From contig CAZXGG010000009.1 in the NCBI GenBank assembly GCA_964640125.1, positions 1 through 64,000 of the forward strand: DNA of 64,000 bases, written 5' to 3'. The notes below the pieces were generated by a model. The model did not search any database. It was given only the letters and a program-made list of their open reading frames with translations, and was not told where the DNA came from. The position numbers and the translations under genes are program-made. Numbering within the stretch: position 1 is the stretch's first letter; the number at the start of each line of letters is the position of its first letter. Shown one piece after another: positions 43,554 through 52,539 of the stretch. This stretch comes from G020353115 sp964640125. GTDB lineage: Bacteria; Bacteroidota; Bacteroidia; Bacteroidales; VadinHA17.

Positions 43554-45938
43554 TCATTCTTGCCGAATGGAATCTGCAGGATTGGTGAGAGCTGCCTGGT
43601 AGGACTGGACACTCACGGTGATCAATGCAATGATCAAAGACAGGGCACCCGCTACAACAAATATCCACCAGGGCGTATTGGTCCGGTAAGCAAAATTTTC
43701 CAACCATTTGTTCATAAGAATCCATGCCACAGGAATCGCAATAACATTTGCCAATATTACCCACCGGGTGAATTCCATGGAAAGCATCTTTATTATCCCC
43801 GGAACGGTACTCCCAAGTGCTTTTCGAATGCCTATCTCTCTTGTTCGTTGCTGAGCCATAAAAGAAGCCAGCCCCAGCAGACCTAAGCAGGAAATGAAAA
43901 CTGCCAGAAGAGTGAAATAGGTGAATAACTTACGGAGTCTGATTTCCGGAAGATAGAGTTGTTCATAATCCTCATCTAAAAAATGGTATTCAAAGGGATA
44001 GTCGGGATTCGATTCATCCCAGAGTGATCTGATCCGATCAAGAGTCAGTTGAACGTCAGTGTCGTTTACCCTGATTATAATATACCGAAGATAATCACCT
44101 ACCCGGATTACAAGCGGTTCTACTTTTGTTCTTAATGATTTGAAATTAAAATCTTTAACCACTCCAATGATTACTCCCTTATTACCTGATTGAGAAAACC
44201 ATTGGTTCAGAGGATCCTTCTTCCCCATTATCCGGGCAGCTGTTTCATTTATGATGTAATTGATGCTATCTGAATGATATGAAAAATTACGTCCGGATGA
44301 TAATTGGATACCAAGAGTAGGGATTAAATCAAAATCAGTAGTATAAAAATTCATCAGGGTATTATCATCCGGGTTCTTCCCTTCCCAATCCAATCCACTC
44401 CATAGATGGATAGTGTTTAAAGGGATATCGGATGATATGGTTACACCCTGGATGTTATTATCCTGTAAAAGTTTTTCTTTAAAGGAATTATAATAATCCA
44501 TATACCTGCCACGTGCCGGCATATAGATCACATCTTTCTTCTCATATCCCAAATCTGTTTTGCGAACAAATTCTAATTGCCGATGAACAATGAAAACGCT
44601 GCTGATCAGGATGATTGAAATAGAGAATTGTATCAGAACCAGGGCTTTCCTGAAGGCTGATTTCTTCAGGCCTGATTGCACCTCATTTTTCAATACTCTT
44701 ATCGTCTGGAATGAAGAGAGAAGGATGGCTGGATATATCCCGGATATAAAACCAGCAACCAAAGCTATTCCAAAAAAAATAAGCATCGTATTTATATTCA
44801 GGATATGGTTTAATTCCAGGGATTTCCCTGTTAACTGATTAAAGGTATTCAACAGGAAAAGGACTATAACAAATGCCAGTACAAAAGCTATGAGTGCTGT
44901 AAAAACAGATTCTCCGAAAAACTGCTGAATTAACCGTATTCGTGAAGCCCCTGATATTTTTCGCATCCCTATCTCTCTAGTCCGGGTGCCTGATCTGGCC
45001 GTAGTAAGATTTACAAAATTCAGACAGGCGATAAGAAGGATAAAGATTGCTATGATAGAGAATATGTATACATCATTGTTCATCTCTGATGTACTGTTGT
45101 TATAGTCAATATCAAAATCAGATCTCAAATGAACATCTCGCAAAGCCTGAAGATAAACGTAAATGCTGATTTCTGAATCCGGAGATCTTTTTTTCAATGC
45201 CTCTTCTATCTTCTGGCTGACAATTTCAGGAGAAGTACCGGGTGAAAGAAGGAGATATGCATTAAAATAATAATTACCCCATTCATTTTCAAGGTTTTGA
45301 CCAAACAGGTTACCAAATGGTATGATAAAATCAAAACAGATATGAGAATTCAGTGGCGGATCCTTCAAGACTGCCGTAACAGTCCCAATCCATCTCTTAT
45401 TGAACATTGCTAGTGATTTTCCCATCGGATCCTCGTCACCAAAATACTTCAAAGCAGTACTTTCTGTAATAACGATTGAGTTTATCCCCACAATTGCCTT
45501 GTCAGGATCTCCTTTAAGAAATTCATAAGTAAACAGGTTAAAAAAAGTCGAATCTGCAGCTATAATTCTCTCCTCATAAAACTGCTTCACATACCCATCT
45601 TTTTCGGTGGATTCATATTCAACCAAAACATTGTCGGAAAAGGGACGTAACCGAGTAAAACCGATGATCTCAGGGATCTCATCATTCAGGTAGGCTGCCA
45701 TCGGGTATGGAGTGACTACTGCTTTGAACAATGCATCAGCATTTTCTACCTGATCCACCAACCTGTAAAGATCTTCATAATTTTCGTGGAACCGGTCGTA
45801 ACTAAACTCATCTTTAACCCAAATAAAGATCAGGAATGAACACGCCATTCCTATTGCAAGTCCGCTAATATTAATAAACGAGAAAAATTTGAATCGTCTG
45901 AAATTACGGAGAGCAACTAGAATATAGTTTTTTATCAT
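43554..45938 (-). CDS. MacB/FtsX-type ABC transporter permease
   Basis: This 794-residue protein has an N-terminal helix, a MacB periplasmic core domain (about 40-270), and a first FtsX core (about 285-420). A second periplasmic domain (about 440-660) and a second FtsX core (about 670-790, with LLGLASFMAQQRTREIGIRKALGST) end the protein. The double-FtsX architecture is the usual Bacteroidota 'ABC transporter permease' that acts in lipid, peptide or antibiotic export, or in mechanotransmission. No ABC ATPase gene is adjacent, so it is orphaned or works with one elsewhere. Adjacent to glyA but probably unrelated to it. Confidence 0.88.
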   Translation of the reverse strand: MIKNYILVALRNFRRFKFFSFINISGLAIGMACSFLIFIWVKDEFSYDRFHENYEDLYRLVDQVENADALFKAVVTPYPMAAYLNDEIPEIIGFTRLRPFSDNVLVEYESTEKDGYVKQFYEERIIAADSTFFNLFTYEFLKGDPDKAIVGINSIVITESTALKYFGDEDPMGKSLAMFNKRWIGTVTAVLKDPPLNSHICFDFIIPFGNLFGQNLENEWGNYYFNAYLLLSPGTSPEIVSQKIEEALKKRSPDSEISIYVYLQALRDVHLRSDFDIDYNNSTSEMNNDVYIFSIIAIFILLIACLNFVNLTTARSGTRTREIGMRKISGASRIRLIQQFFGESVFTALIAFVLAFVIVLFLLNTFNQLTGKSLELNHILNINTMLIFFGIALVAGFISGIYPAILLSSFQTIRVLKNEVQSGLKKSAFRKALVLIQFSISIILISSVFIVHRQLEFVRKTDLGYEKKDVIYMPARGRYMDYYNSFKEKLLQDNNIQGVTISSDIPLNTIHLWSGLDWEGKNPDDNTLMNFYTTDFDLIPTLGIQLSSGRNFSYHSDSINYIINETAARIMGKKDPLNQWFSQSGNKGVIIGVVKDFNFKSLRTKVEPLVIRVGDYLRYIIIRVNDTDVQLTLDRIRSLWDESNPDYPFEYHFLDEDYEQLYLPEIRLRKLFTYFTLLAVFISCLGLLGLASFMAQQRTREIGIRKALGSTVPGIIKMLSMEFTRWVILANVIAIPVAWILMNKWLENFAYRTNTPWWIFVVAGALSLIIALITVSVQSYQAALTNPADSIRQE

Positions 45939-46116
45939 ATGACGAATTTATCGGTATCCAGATAAAAGACTCCTGGGAATCAAAACTATTACCAAATGGC
46001 ATTCTGTTATAAAACAGTGTCTTTTATCTCATTTCTGTCTGGCCATGTCACCAAAGAGATCCAGGTTAAGCTTATCACTTGCCAAAAAAGCAATGATTAC
46101 GGTTGTCCTGTAAGAA

Positions 46117-47397
46117 TCAATATGCAAACAGTGGAAACCCTTTTATGAGTTTATGCACATCCTCTTTCACTGCAACCAAATTCTCTTCATCCTCAGTGTT
46201 CATGATAACGCGGTCGATCAGATCTACGATAGTTTCCATATGCTCCTCCCTGAGCCCCCGGGTGGTTATTGCGGGTGTACCCAGTCTAAGGCCGGATGTT
46301 TGAAACGGTGATCGTGAATCAAAGGGAACCATATTTTTATTGACAGTAATATCAGCTTTCACAAGGGTATTCTCAACAAGTTTCCCGGTAATCTCAGGTA
46401 CTTTGGTTCTCAGGTCAATTAACATGGAATGGTTATCCGTACCACCTGACACTACATGATAGCCCCGGTCAATAAATGACTGAGCCATGACACGGGCATT
46501 TTTTTGTACCTGGGTTTGATACTCTTTGAATTCGGGCTCTAACGCTTCTCCAAATGCAACTGCTTTAGCTGCAATGATGTGTTCAAGCGGTCCACCCTGT
46601 GTTCCCGGGAAAACACCGGAGTTTATCAGGGACGACATCATTCGTATTGCACCTTTTTTCGTAGTTTTTCCCCATGGATTTTCATAATCTTTACCGATCA
46701 GGATAAATCCACCCCTGGGTCCTCTCAACGTTTTATGGTTGGTGGAGGTGACAACATGAGCGAATTCAAGAGGATTATCAAGCAGTCCGGCTGCGATTAA
46801 ACCAGCCGGATGTGCCATATCCACCATGAGCAGGGCACCAACTCCGTCAGCAATTTCCCTCATCCGTTTATAGTCCCACTCTCGGGAGTAGGCGGATGCC
46901 CCGCCGAGGATCATTTTTGGTTTTTCTCTCTTTGCTATCTCTTCCATCTTATCGTAGTCGATCAAACCGGTTTTCTCATCCACACCATAGGCAACCGGCC
47001 GGTATAAAATCCCGGAAAGATTCACCGGTGATCCGTGTGAAAGGTGGCCTCCATGGGCAAGATCGAGTCCCATAAACGTATCGCCGGGTTCAAGAATGGT
47101 GAGGAATACAGCCGCATTCGCCTGCGCACCGGAATGGGGTTGAACATTCGAAAATTCAGCACCAAAAAGTTCCTTTACCCTGTCAATTGCTAACTGCTCG
47201 GTTTCATCCACCACTTCACAACCTCCGTAATACCGGTGACCCGGGTACCCCTCTGCATATTTATTGGTAAGTACCGAACCCATTGCTTCAAGCACCTGTT
47301 GGCTTACAAAATTCTCTGAAGCGATCAATTCAATTCCGTTCAACTGACGTTGATACTCCTTTTCTAAAAGGTTGAAAATCTCTGAATCTCTTTTCAT
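46117..47397 (-). CDS. glyA: Serine hydroxymethyltransferase
   Basis: GlyA interconverts serine and glycine with tetrahydrofolate, supplying one-carbon units. The 426-residue protein has GIELIASENFVS (about 21-32), HYYGGCEVVD-type site YPGHRYYGGCE (about 52-62), the PLP lysine in TSTNHKTLRGPRGG (near residue 222) and GLRLGTPAITTRG (about 370-382). The C-terminal region has the usual NMIPFD-type motif NKNMVPFDSRSPFQTSG. It is monocistronic. The identification is certain. Confidence 0.97.
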   Translation of the reverse strand: MKRDSEIFNLLEKEYQRQLNGIELIASENFVSQQVLEAMGSVLTNKYAEGYPGHRYYGGCEVVDETEQLAIDRVKELFGAEFSNVQPHSGAQANAAVFLTILEPGDTFMGLDLAHGGHLSHGSPVNLSGILYRPVAYGVDEKTGLIDYDKMEEIAKREKPKMILGGASAYSREWDYKRMREIADGVGALLMVDMAHPAGLIAAGLLDNPLEFAHVVTSTNHKTLRGPRGGFILIGKDYENPWGKTTKKGAIRMMSSLINSGVFPGTQGGPLEHIIAAKAVAFGEALEPEFKEYQTQVQKNARVMAQSFIDRGYHVVSGGTDNHSMLIDLRTKVPEITGKLVENTLVKADITVNKNMVPFDSRSPFQTSGLRLGTPAITTRGLREEHMETIVDLIDRVIMNTEDEENLVAVKEDVHKLIKGFPLFAY

Positions 47398-47465
47398 GTA
47401 AAGTAGTTCTTTTGTGTAACAGAGCTCAAATTTAAAGTATTCATGAGAATTTTGGAAGAGATTTC

Positions 47466-47496
47466 TTTGATTTCAAAAAAAACATAGTTACATTTA
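47466..47496 (+). promoter_or_regulatory. Bacteroidota-type promoter for the 179-aa membrane protein
   Basis: TTTG (47466-47469), a 19-nt spacer and TACATTTA (47489-47496) closely match TTTG-N19-TAnnTTTG (last base differs). It lies 41 nt before the ATG at 47537. Confidence 0.5.
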
Positions 47497-47536
47497 GCCT
47501 AATCATCCAACCTAATCTCTTACTAAATTTTATATT

Positions 47537-48076
47537 ATGGAAGAAGAAGAAAAAAAAGAACCCATGGAAGAGCAAAAAGCTGAACCACAAGAAGAACCAA
47601 AAGCCGAAGTGGTTGAACCACCACAGCCAGCGGCACCCACACAGGAAAGACCTACTTTTCTGACTGTTCTATGCATCCTGAGTTTCATCGGAATTGGAAT
47701 CCAGGTAATTCAGGGCCTCATTTCCCTTTTCGCCAAAAGTGCCGGTTCCATGCTTATGGAAGCTGCTGAATCTATTGAGGGATATCAAGAAATGCCCGGA
47801 ACGGAATATGTTGAAGAATCATTGAGTTATGCATCCACCCTGGGTATTGTGAGTATACTGGCAGCACTGGTATGCCTCTGGGGTGTTCTCTGGATGTGGA
47901 ACCTGAAAAAAACGGGGTATTATATTTACATAGTCGGTGAATTGGCTCCAGTAATCGTCTCCTTTATCCTGGTAGGATTTGGTAGTTTCCTGGGTGGTTT
48001 CTTCGCTTTTGTCGGATTAATCTTCCCGGTTCTGTTCATCATCCTGTATGGACTGAATGTTAAACATATGTCGTAA
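47537..48076 (+). CDS. Small membrane protein with acidic, proline-rich N-terminus
   Basis: This 179-residue protein has a strongly charged Glu/Lys/Pro N-terminal tail (1-37) followed by three to four membrane helices (about 45-68, 98-121, 127-150 and 152-172). I recognise no family with a known activity; similar proteins in Bacteroidota are annotated as hypothetical. The gene has a good promoter match upstream and a rho-independent terminator 47 nt after its stop, so it is a single-gene unit. It starts with ATG 47537. Confidence 0.75.
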   Translation: MEEEEKKEPMEEQKAEPQEEPKAEVVEPPQPAAPTQERPTFLTVLCILSFIGIGIQVIQGLISLFAKSAGSMLMEAAESIEGYQEMPGTEYVEESLSYASTLGIVSILAALVCLWGVLWMWNLKKTGYYIYIVGELAPVIVSFILVGFGSFLGGFFAFVGLIFPVLFIILYGLNVKHMS

Positions 48077-48122
48077 TCACCGGAAGAAGATGCCATAAAG
48101 GATATCTTTGAAGATAACCTCT

Positions 48123-48151
48123 AAAGGACTTTTTAGGAAGTCCTTTTTTTT
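48123..48151 (+). terminator. Rho-independent terminator
   Basis: A 9-bp stem AAAGGACTT / AAGTCCTTT with a six-base loop is followed by a T-run to 48151. It follows the 179-residue protein gene; the loop-stem is also between convergent genes. Confidence 0.85.
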
Positions 48152-48192
48152 GTCCCTATGGAAAAACAGGATTGCCAAAGAGCGCTATTAAA

Positions 48193-49968
48193 TCACTCTT
48201 CAGAATGCTTTTGAAGCACTTTCCGGTAAGCAGAAAAGATTCTTGATTTCGAGATAAAACCGATGTATTTATCTCCATCCAGAACGGGCAGGTTCCATGC
48301 ATTGCTCTCATTGAACTTCTCCATAACGGTTTCCATCGTATCCTCCAGCAGGACATAGGTTGGTGGTGAAACCATCAGGTCACGGACATAGGTATCATTG
48401 TACATCTCCCGGTTAAACATGATGTCTCTGACGTGATCAAGAAGCACAACTCCAATCAAATGATTTTCTTCATCAATTACCGGAAAAAGGTTTCGTTTCG
48501 ATGTTGATATCCGTTTTACCAGCTCACCCAGTGTGTCATCCTGGTGAACGGTCTTCAGGTCTTTCTCAATCTCTCTGTCCCATTTCATCAGTGTCAGAAT
48601 GGCCCTGTCTTTGTGGTGTGTAATCAGTTCGCCTCTTCTTGCAAGCCGTTTGGTATAGATGGAATGTGGTTCAAAATACATGATGGTCATGAACGAAACG
48701 GTTGATGTTATGATCAGCGGTACAAGCAAACCATATCCACCGGTGATCTCTGCAATCAGGAATATGGCAGTCAGTGGTGCATGCATTACACCCGCCATAA
48801 GGCCTGCCATTCCTGCAAGCGTAAAGTTGCTTTCGGTAAGGCGTACTGTCTCCAAACCGTTTACGAGCCGGGCGAAAAAGAATCCTGTAACGCCCCCCAT
48901 GAACAGCGTGGGAGCAAAAATACCACCCACACCACCTCCTCCGGTTGTTACTGACATGGCCAAAACCTTACACACCATGATCATGGCAAGGTAACCCAGC
49001 AATAACCAGTAATTATCACGAAAAACATAGAAAAAGCTGTTCTCCACCACACTGGCTGTATCTCCATTCAGCAGGGCTGTTATGGTTGTATAACCCTCTC
49101 CATACAAGGGAGGAAAAAGAAAAATCAGAATGCCCAGTGACACTCCTCCGAGAAGTAGTCTGATGTACTGGTTTTTCAGTTTCCCGAACGAAGATTCGAC
49201 GAACATGGTCATCCGGGTAAAATAGAGGGAAAGCAACCCGGCAAAGATCCCCAGGAGGATATAAAAGGGAATATTGTTCAGGATAAACGGTTCGGTCAGG
49301 TGGTGGGAAAAAAGAACCTCTTTGCCCATCAGAAAGAAAGCGATGGTGGCTCCGGTAACAGAGGAGATCAAAAGGGGAACAATGGATGAGATCGTAAGAT
49401 CAAGCATCAGCACTTCAAGCGTGAAAACGATTCCGGCAATGGGAGCTTTGAAAATTCCCGCAATGGCTCCTGCCGCTCCACAACCTACCAGCAGGGTTAT
49501 CGATTTATAATTGAGCCGCAAAAGCCTTCCAATGGTAGATCCGATGGACGCACCGGTCAGGACAATCGGAGCCTCTGAACCTACAGACCCTCCAAATCCA
49601 ATCGTAACCGTAGTAGCAAGAATAGACGAATAGTTGTTGTGTGGTTTAAGAATACTGTTCTTTTTTGAGATGGCATAGAGAATTCTCGCAACCCCGTGAG
49701 CAATGTTGTCTTTAACCACATAACGGACAAACAGTACCGTAATCAGAATGCCAAACAACGGATAGGCCAGGTAGAGGTAGCTTTCTGATTCGATATCAAA
49801 TCCACGGGTCAGCAGGACTTGGGTATAATGTATCGTGTTTTTGAGCAGAACAGCTGCCAATCCACTGATGATCCCGACAACGAAACTCAGGATGTAGATC
49901 AATTGGCGCTGACTGATATGCTTTAGACGCCAGATAAGGAACCGTGCCAGTAAACTCTTTTTTTCCAT
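48193..49968 (-). CDS. ClC chloride channel/transporter with CBS domains, divergent filter
   Basis: This 591-residue ClC-family protein has about 18 helices (about 25-430) and a C-terminal pair of CBS domains (about 460-590). I chose ATG 49968; a longer frame is unlikely. The ion-pathway motif GGSVGSEAPIVLTGA (GREGP-type) keeps the gating Glu but reads GSEAP, and the usual GxGIP site reads AHGVA, so the filter differs from standard forms. The third motif GGIFAPTLF is intact. It is a paralogue of the protein at 50655-52427, from which it is separated by a GxxExxY gene. It probably conducts or exchanges chloride; a changed anion preference is possible. Confidence 0.85.
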   Translation of the reverse strand: MEKKSLLARFLIWRLKHISQRQLIYILSFVVGIISGLAAVLLKNTIHYTQVLLTRGFDIESESYLYLAYPLFGILITVLFVRYVVKDNIAHGVARILYAISKKNSILKPHNNYSSILATTVTIGFGGSVGSEAPIVLTGASIGSTIGRLLRLNYKSITLLVGCGAAGAIAGIFKAPIAGIVFTLEVLMLDLTISSIVPLLISSVTGATIAFFLMGKEVLFSHHLTEPFILNNIPFYILLGIFAGLLSLYFTRMTMFVESSFGKLKNQYIRLLLGGVSLGILIFLFPPLYGEGYTTITALLNGDTASVVENSFFYVFRDNYWLLLGYLAMIMVCKVLAMSVTTGGGGVGGIFAPTLFMGGVTGFFFARLVNGLETVRLTESNFTLAGMAGLMAGVMHAPLTAIFLIAEITGGYGLLVPLIITSTVSFMTIMYFEPHSIYTKRLARRGELITHHKDRAILTLMKWDREIEKDLKTVHQDDTLGELVKRISTSKRNLFPVIDEENHLIGVVLLDHVRDIMFNREMYNDTYVRDLMVSPPTYVLLEDTMETVMEKFNESNAWNLPVLDGDKYIGFISKSRIFSAYRKVLQKHSEE

Positions 49969-50109
49969 ACCAGCCGCAAAAGTAACAATTTTGTGAATAT
50001 ACAACCTTGATACCTGCTGGTGATTATGATAATTTTAACAACCTGAAACCCTGCAGGTAATGAAGGGTAATGGGGACTTTTCAACTTGTCAGATGAATTA
50101 CGAACTTAG

Positions 50110-50171
50110 CTTTGCGTGCTTTTTTTCACGCAAAGAACGCAAAGGACTCGCAGAGGGCGCAAAGAGAGTAT
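50110..50171. repeat. GCAAAG-type short repeats with hairpin, left flank of GxxExxY gene
   Basis: CTTTGCGTG (50110-50118) forms a perfect 9-bp stem with CACGCAAAG (50127-50135). It is followed by further CGCAAAG/CGCAGAG-type units at about 9-11 nt spacing to 50171. The repeats end 12 nt before the stop codon of the GxxExxY gene. Confidence 0.85.
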
Positions 50172-50182
50172 ACTAATGTCGA

Positions 50183-50560
50183 TTATAGGTTGTTTACAAT
50201 TCTATGGATATTATCTTTCAAAAGCTTGCAGTTGAAATTTATCAATAAGCCCAGTTTCAAACCTGAAAGTTTTAGGTAGGTAAGGGTCTGTGCAAAATGA
50301 ACAGGAGCTAATGCCTCCAAAGATTTTACTTCCACGATTACTTTTTCCTCAACCAATAAGTCAATTCGATACCCAACTTCTTGTTTTACATCTTTGTATA
50401 TGAACGGCATCGGGACCTGCTGCCTGACTTTTAACCCAATCTGAGTTAAATCATAGGCAAGAGCATGTTCGTAGACTGATTCAAGCAAACCTGGACCAGT
50501 ATTTTTGTGCATATCAATTGCCACACCGATTATCTTATATGAAATTTCATTTTCTGTCAT
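50183..50560 (-). CDS. GxxExxY protein, PD-(D/E)XK nuclease superfamily
   Basis: This 125-residue protein contains the family signature GLLESVY (residues 24-30) and a PD-(D/E)XK-type active site with Asp67 in YRIDLL and Glu77/Lys79 in VEVKSL. It lacks a known partner domain. The family is scattered across distant bacteria and its function is unknown; the fold suggests a nuclease. The gene lies between two ClC paralogues and is flanked by GCAAAG-type repeats on both sides (50110-50171 and 50573-50640). That placement fits insertion into a former intergenic spacer. Its start is ATG at 50558-50560. Confidence 0.9.
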   Translation of the reverse strand: MTENEISYKIIGVAIDMHKNTGPGLLESVYEHALAYDLTQIGLKVRQQVPMPFIYKDVKQEVGYRIDLLVEEKVIVEVKSLEALAPVHFAQTLTYLKLSGLKLGLLINFNCKLLKDNIHRIVNNL

Positions 50561-50572
50561 ATTTTGGTTATC

Positions 50573-50640
50573 TCTTTATGGGCTTTGCATGTGTTTATTC
50601 TTTGCGGACTTTGTGTGTGTTTTTTCTTAGCGTGCTTTGC
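50573..50640. repeat. CTTTGC-type short repeats, right flank of GxxExxY gene
   Basis: Units GGCTTTGC, TTCTTTGCGGACTTTG and GTGCTTTGCGTG recur at about 15-25 nt spacing. They are mostly in the opposite orientation to the left flank, so the gene lies between inverted repeat-like flanks. Confidence 0.7.
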
Positions 50641-50654
50641 GTGATTGTTTTCTT

Positions 50655-52427
50655 TTATTCTTCCGAGAAATCGCGGATGATCGAGCGGTAGGTAGAAAAA
50701 ACATTTGCCCGGGAAACAAATCCGATGTACTTGCCATCTTTCAGCACCGGTAAGTTATAATGGGTGGATGTCTGGAATTTTTGGGCTACCTCTTCCATCG
50801 ATTCATCCGGGGAAACCGATGGTTCGGGCATGAACATCAGGTCCCTGACCAATGTTTTGTTATACAACTCCTGTTTAAAAACAATGTGTCGGATATCGTT
50901 AACCCACACAACACCCAGCAGTATTCCATCTTCATCAACAACCGGGAAGATATTTCGTACCGAGTTAGAGATCACATTTACCAGCTCCCCCAGGGTGGCA
51001 TCAGGACCGATCGTATTGAAGTTTCGTTCAATCAGTTTATCAACCTTCATGAGCGAAAGAGCAGCTTTATCCCTGTCGTGTGTCATCAGTTCCCCTCTTT
51101 TAGCCAGCTGTATGGTATAAACAGAATTGGTTTCAAAGATCCGGATGGTGGCATAGGATACCGTAGCAGTGATCATTAGCGGCATGAACAGTCCATATCC
51201 TCCTGTCACTTCAGCAATCAGGAATATAGCGGTCAGGGGTGCATGGATCACTCCGGCAAGCAATCCGGCCATACCCACCAGGGCAAAATTACTTTCCGGA
51301 ATATCAAATCCCAGTTGATTGCACACTTTTGCAAAAAACAGTCCGGAATTGGCACCGAGAAAAAGAGTAGGGGCAAATATTCCACCAACGCCCCCGCTGC
51401 CGAACGTGACAGAAGTAGCCACCACTTTGAATAAGATAATGACCACCAGGATAATCAACATCGCAACAATATTATCCCGCTGACCATAATATAAGGAATA
51501 ATCGAACAGGTAGGAGAAGTCTCCGTTCAGGCAGTTGTTTATAGCCTGGTATCCCTCCCCATACAGGGATGGAATAAAAAAGATCAGGACACCCAGTATC
51601 ACACCACCCAGTAAGAGTTTATTATGCCAGGAATGTATTTTATCAAACAATCCTGTAACAAACATGTACATCCGTGTAAAATAGACCGATACCAATCCAC
51701 AAAATACACCGATAACGATGTAAAAGGGAATATTTCCCATCTGGAAAGTATGCTCCAGTTCGAACGAATACAAGACATCCGGTCCCAGGAAAAAATAGGA
51801 GGTCAATGCAGCTGTTACTGAAGAGATTAATAAAGGGACTAATGATGACATGGAGAGGTTCAACATGATCACCTCCAGCGCAAAAACAATGGCTGCAATC
51901 GGTGCTTTGAAAATGGCAGACATGGCACCTGCGGAAGCACATCCCAGCATCAGGATGATTTGCCTGTAATTCAAACGCAACAGCCTCCCAAGGTTTGATC
52001 CTAAGGCAGCCCCGGTGGCAACAGTAGGCCCCTCCAGCCCAACAGAGCCTCCAAATCCCACGGTCAATGCACTCGTAATAATGGATGAAAACAGGTTGTG
52101 AGGTTTTACCCTCCCGTTGGTTCGCGAAATAGCATACAGAACACCGGGAATCCCATGACCCACTGGCTGCCTGAGGATGAATTTAACAAACAGAACCGTG
52201 AGCAAAATACCAACCGTTGGAAAAAGAAAATATAAATAGTTATTGGCTTCCCTGTCAAAACCGCTGGTTAATAAGGATTGTATCAGGTGTACCGAGTTCT
52301 TTATGATCACAGCCCCAAAACCCGCAGAGAAACCAATAATAACACTTAGAAGAAGAACAAACTGCCTGTCATTAATGTGTTTTGTTCTCCAACGGAAAAG
52401 CTTGATCAGTAACCTGTTAATATGCAT
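50655..52427 (-). CDS. ClC chloride channel/transporter with CBS domains
   Basis: This 590-residue paralogue of the previous ClC has the same layout of ClC membrane domain (about 20-430) and CBS pair (about 460-590). Its filter motifs are closer to the canonical ones: GHGIPGVLYAI (GSGIP-type), GGSVGLEGPTVATGA (GREGP-type, with the gating Glu) and GGIFAPTLFLGA. It probably acts as a Cl- channel or Cl-/H+ exchanger. The two paralogues face the same way and were probably tandem before the GxxExxY gene came between them. The ATG is at 52425-52427. Confidence 0.9.
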   Translation of the reverse strand: MHINRLLIKLFRWRTKHINDRQFVLLLSVIIGFSAGFGAVIIKNSVHLIQSLLTSGFDREANNYLYFLFPTVGILLTVLFVKFILRQPVGHGIPGVLYAISRTNGRVKPHNLFSSIITSALTVGFGGSVGLEGPTVATGAALGSNLGRLLRLNYRQIILMLGCASAGAMSAIFKAPIAAIVFALEVIMLNLSMSSLVPLLISSVTAALTSYFFLGPDVLYSFELEHTFQMGNIPFYIVIGVFCGLVSVYFTRMYMFVTGLFDKIHSWHNKLLLGGVILGVLIFFIPSLYGEGYQAINNCLNGDFSYLFDYSLYYGQRDNIVAMLIILVVIILFKVVATSVTFGSGGVGGIFAPTLFLGANSGLFFAKVCNQLGFDIPESNFALVGMAGLLAGVIHAPLTAIFLIAEVTGGYGLFMPLMITATVSYATIRIFETNSVYTIQLAKRGELMTHDRDKAALSLMKVDKLIERNFNTIGPDATLGELVNVISNSVRNIFPVVDEDGILLGVVWVNDIRHIVFKQELYNKTLVRDLMFMPEPSVSPDESMEEVAQKFQTSTHYNLPVLKDGKYIGFVSRANVFSTYRSIIRDFSEE

Positions 52428-52539
52428 AAGTTAACAAAGATAATACTTCCCTGATAATTCAGAAACGATGAGAAAGACTTATTTTTTTTAAGTTTGTAAT
52501 GGGTGTAGATGAAATTATAACTGATGGATTATTATCGAT

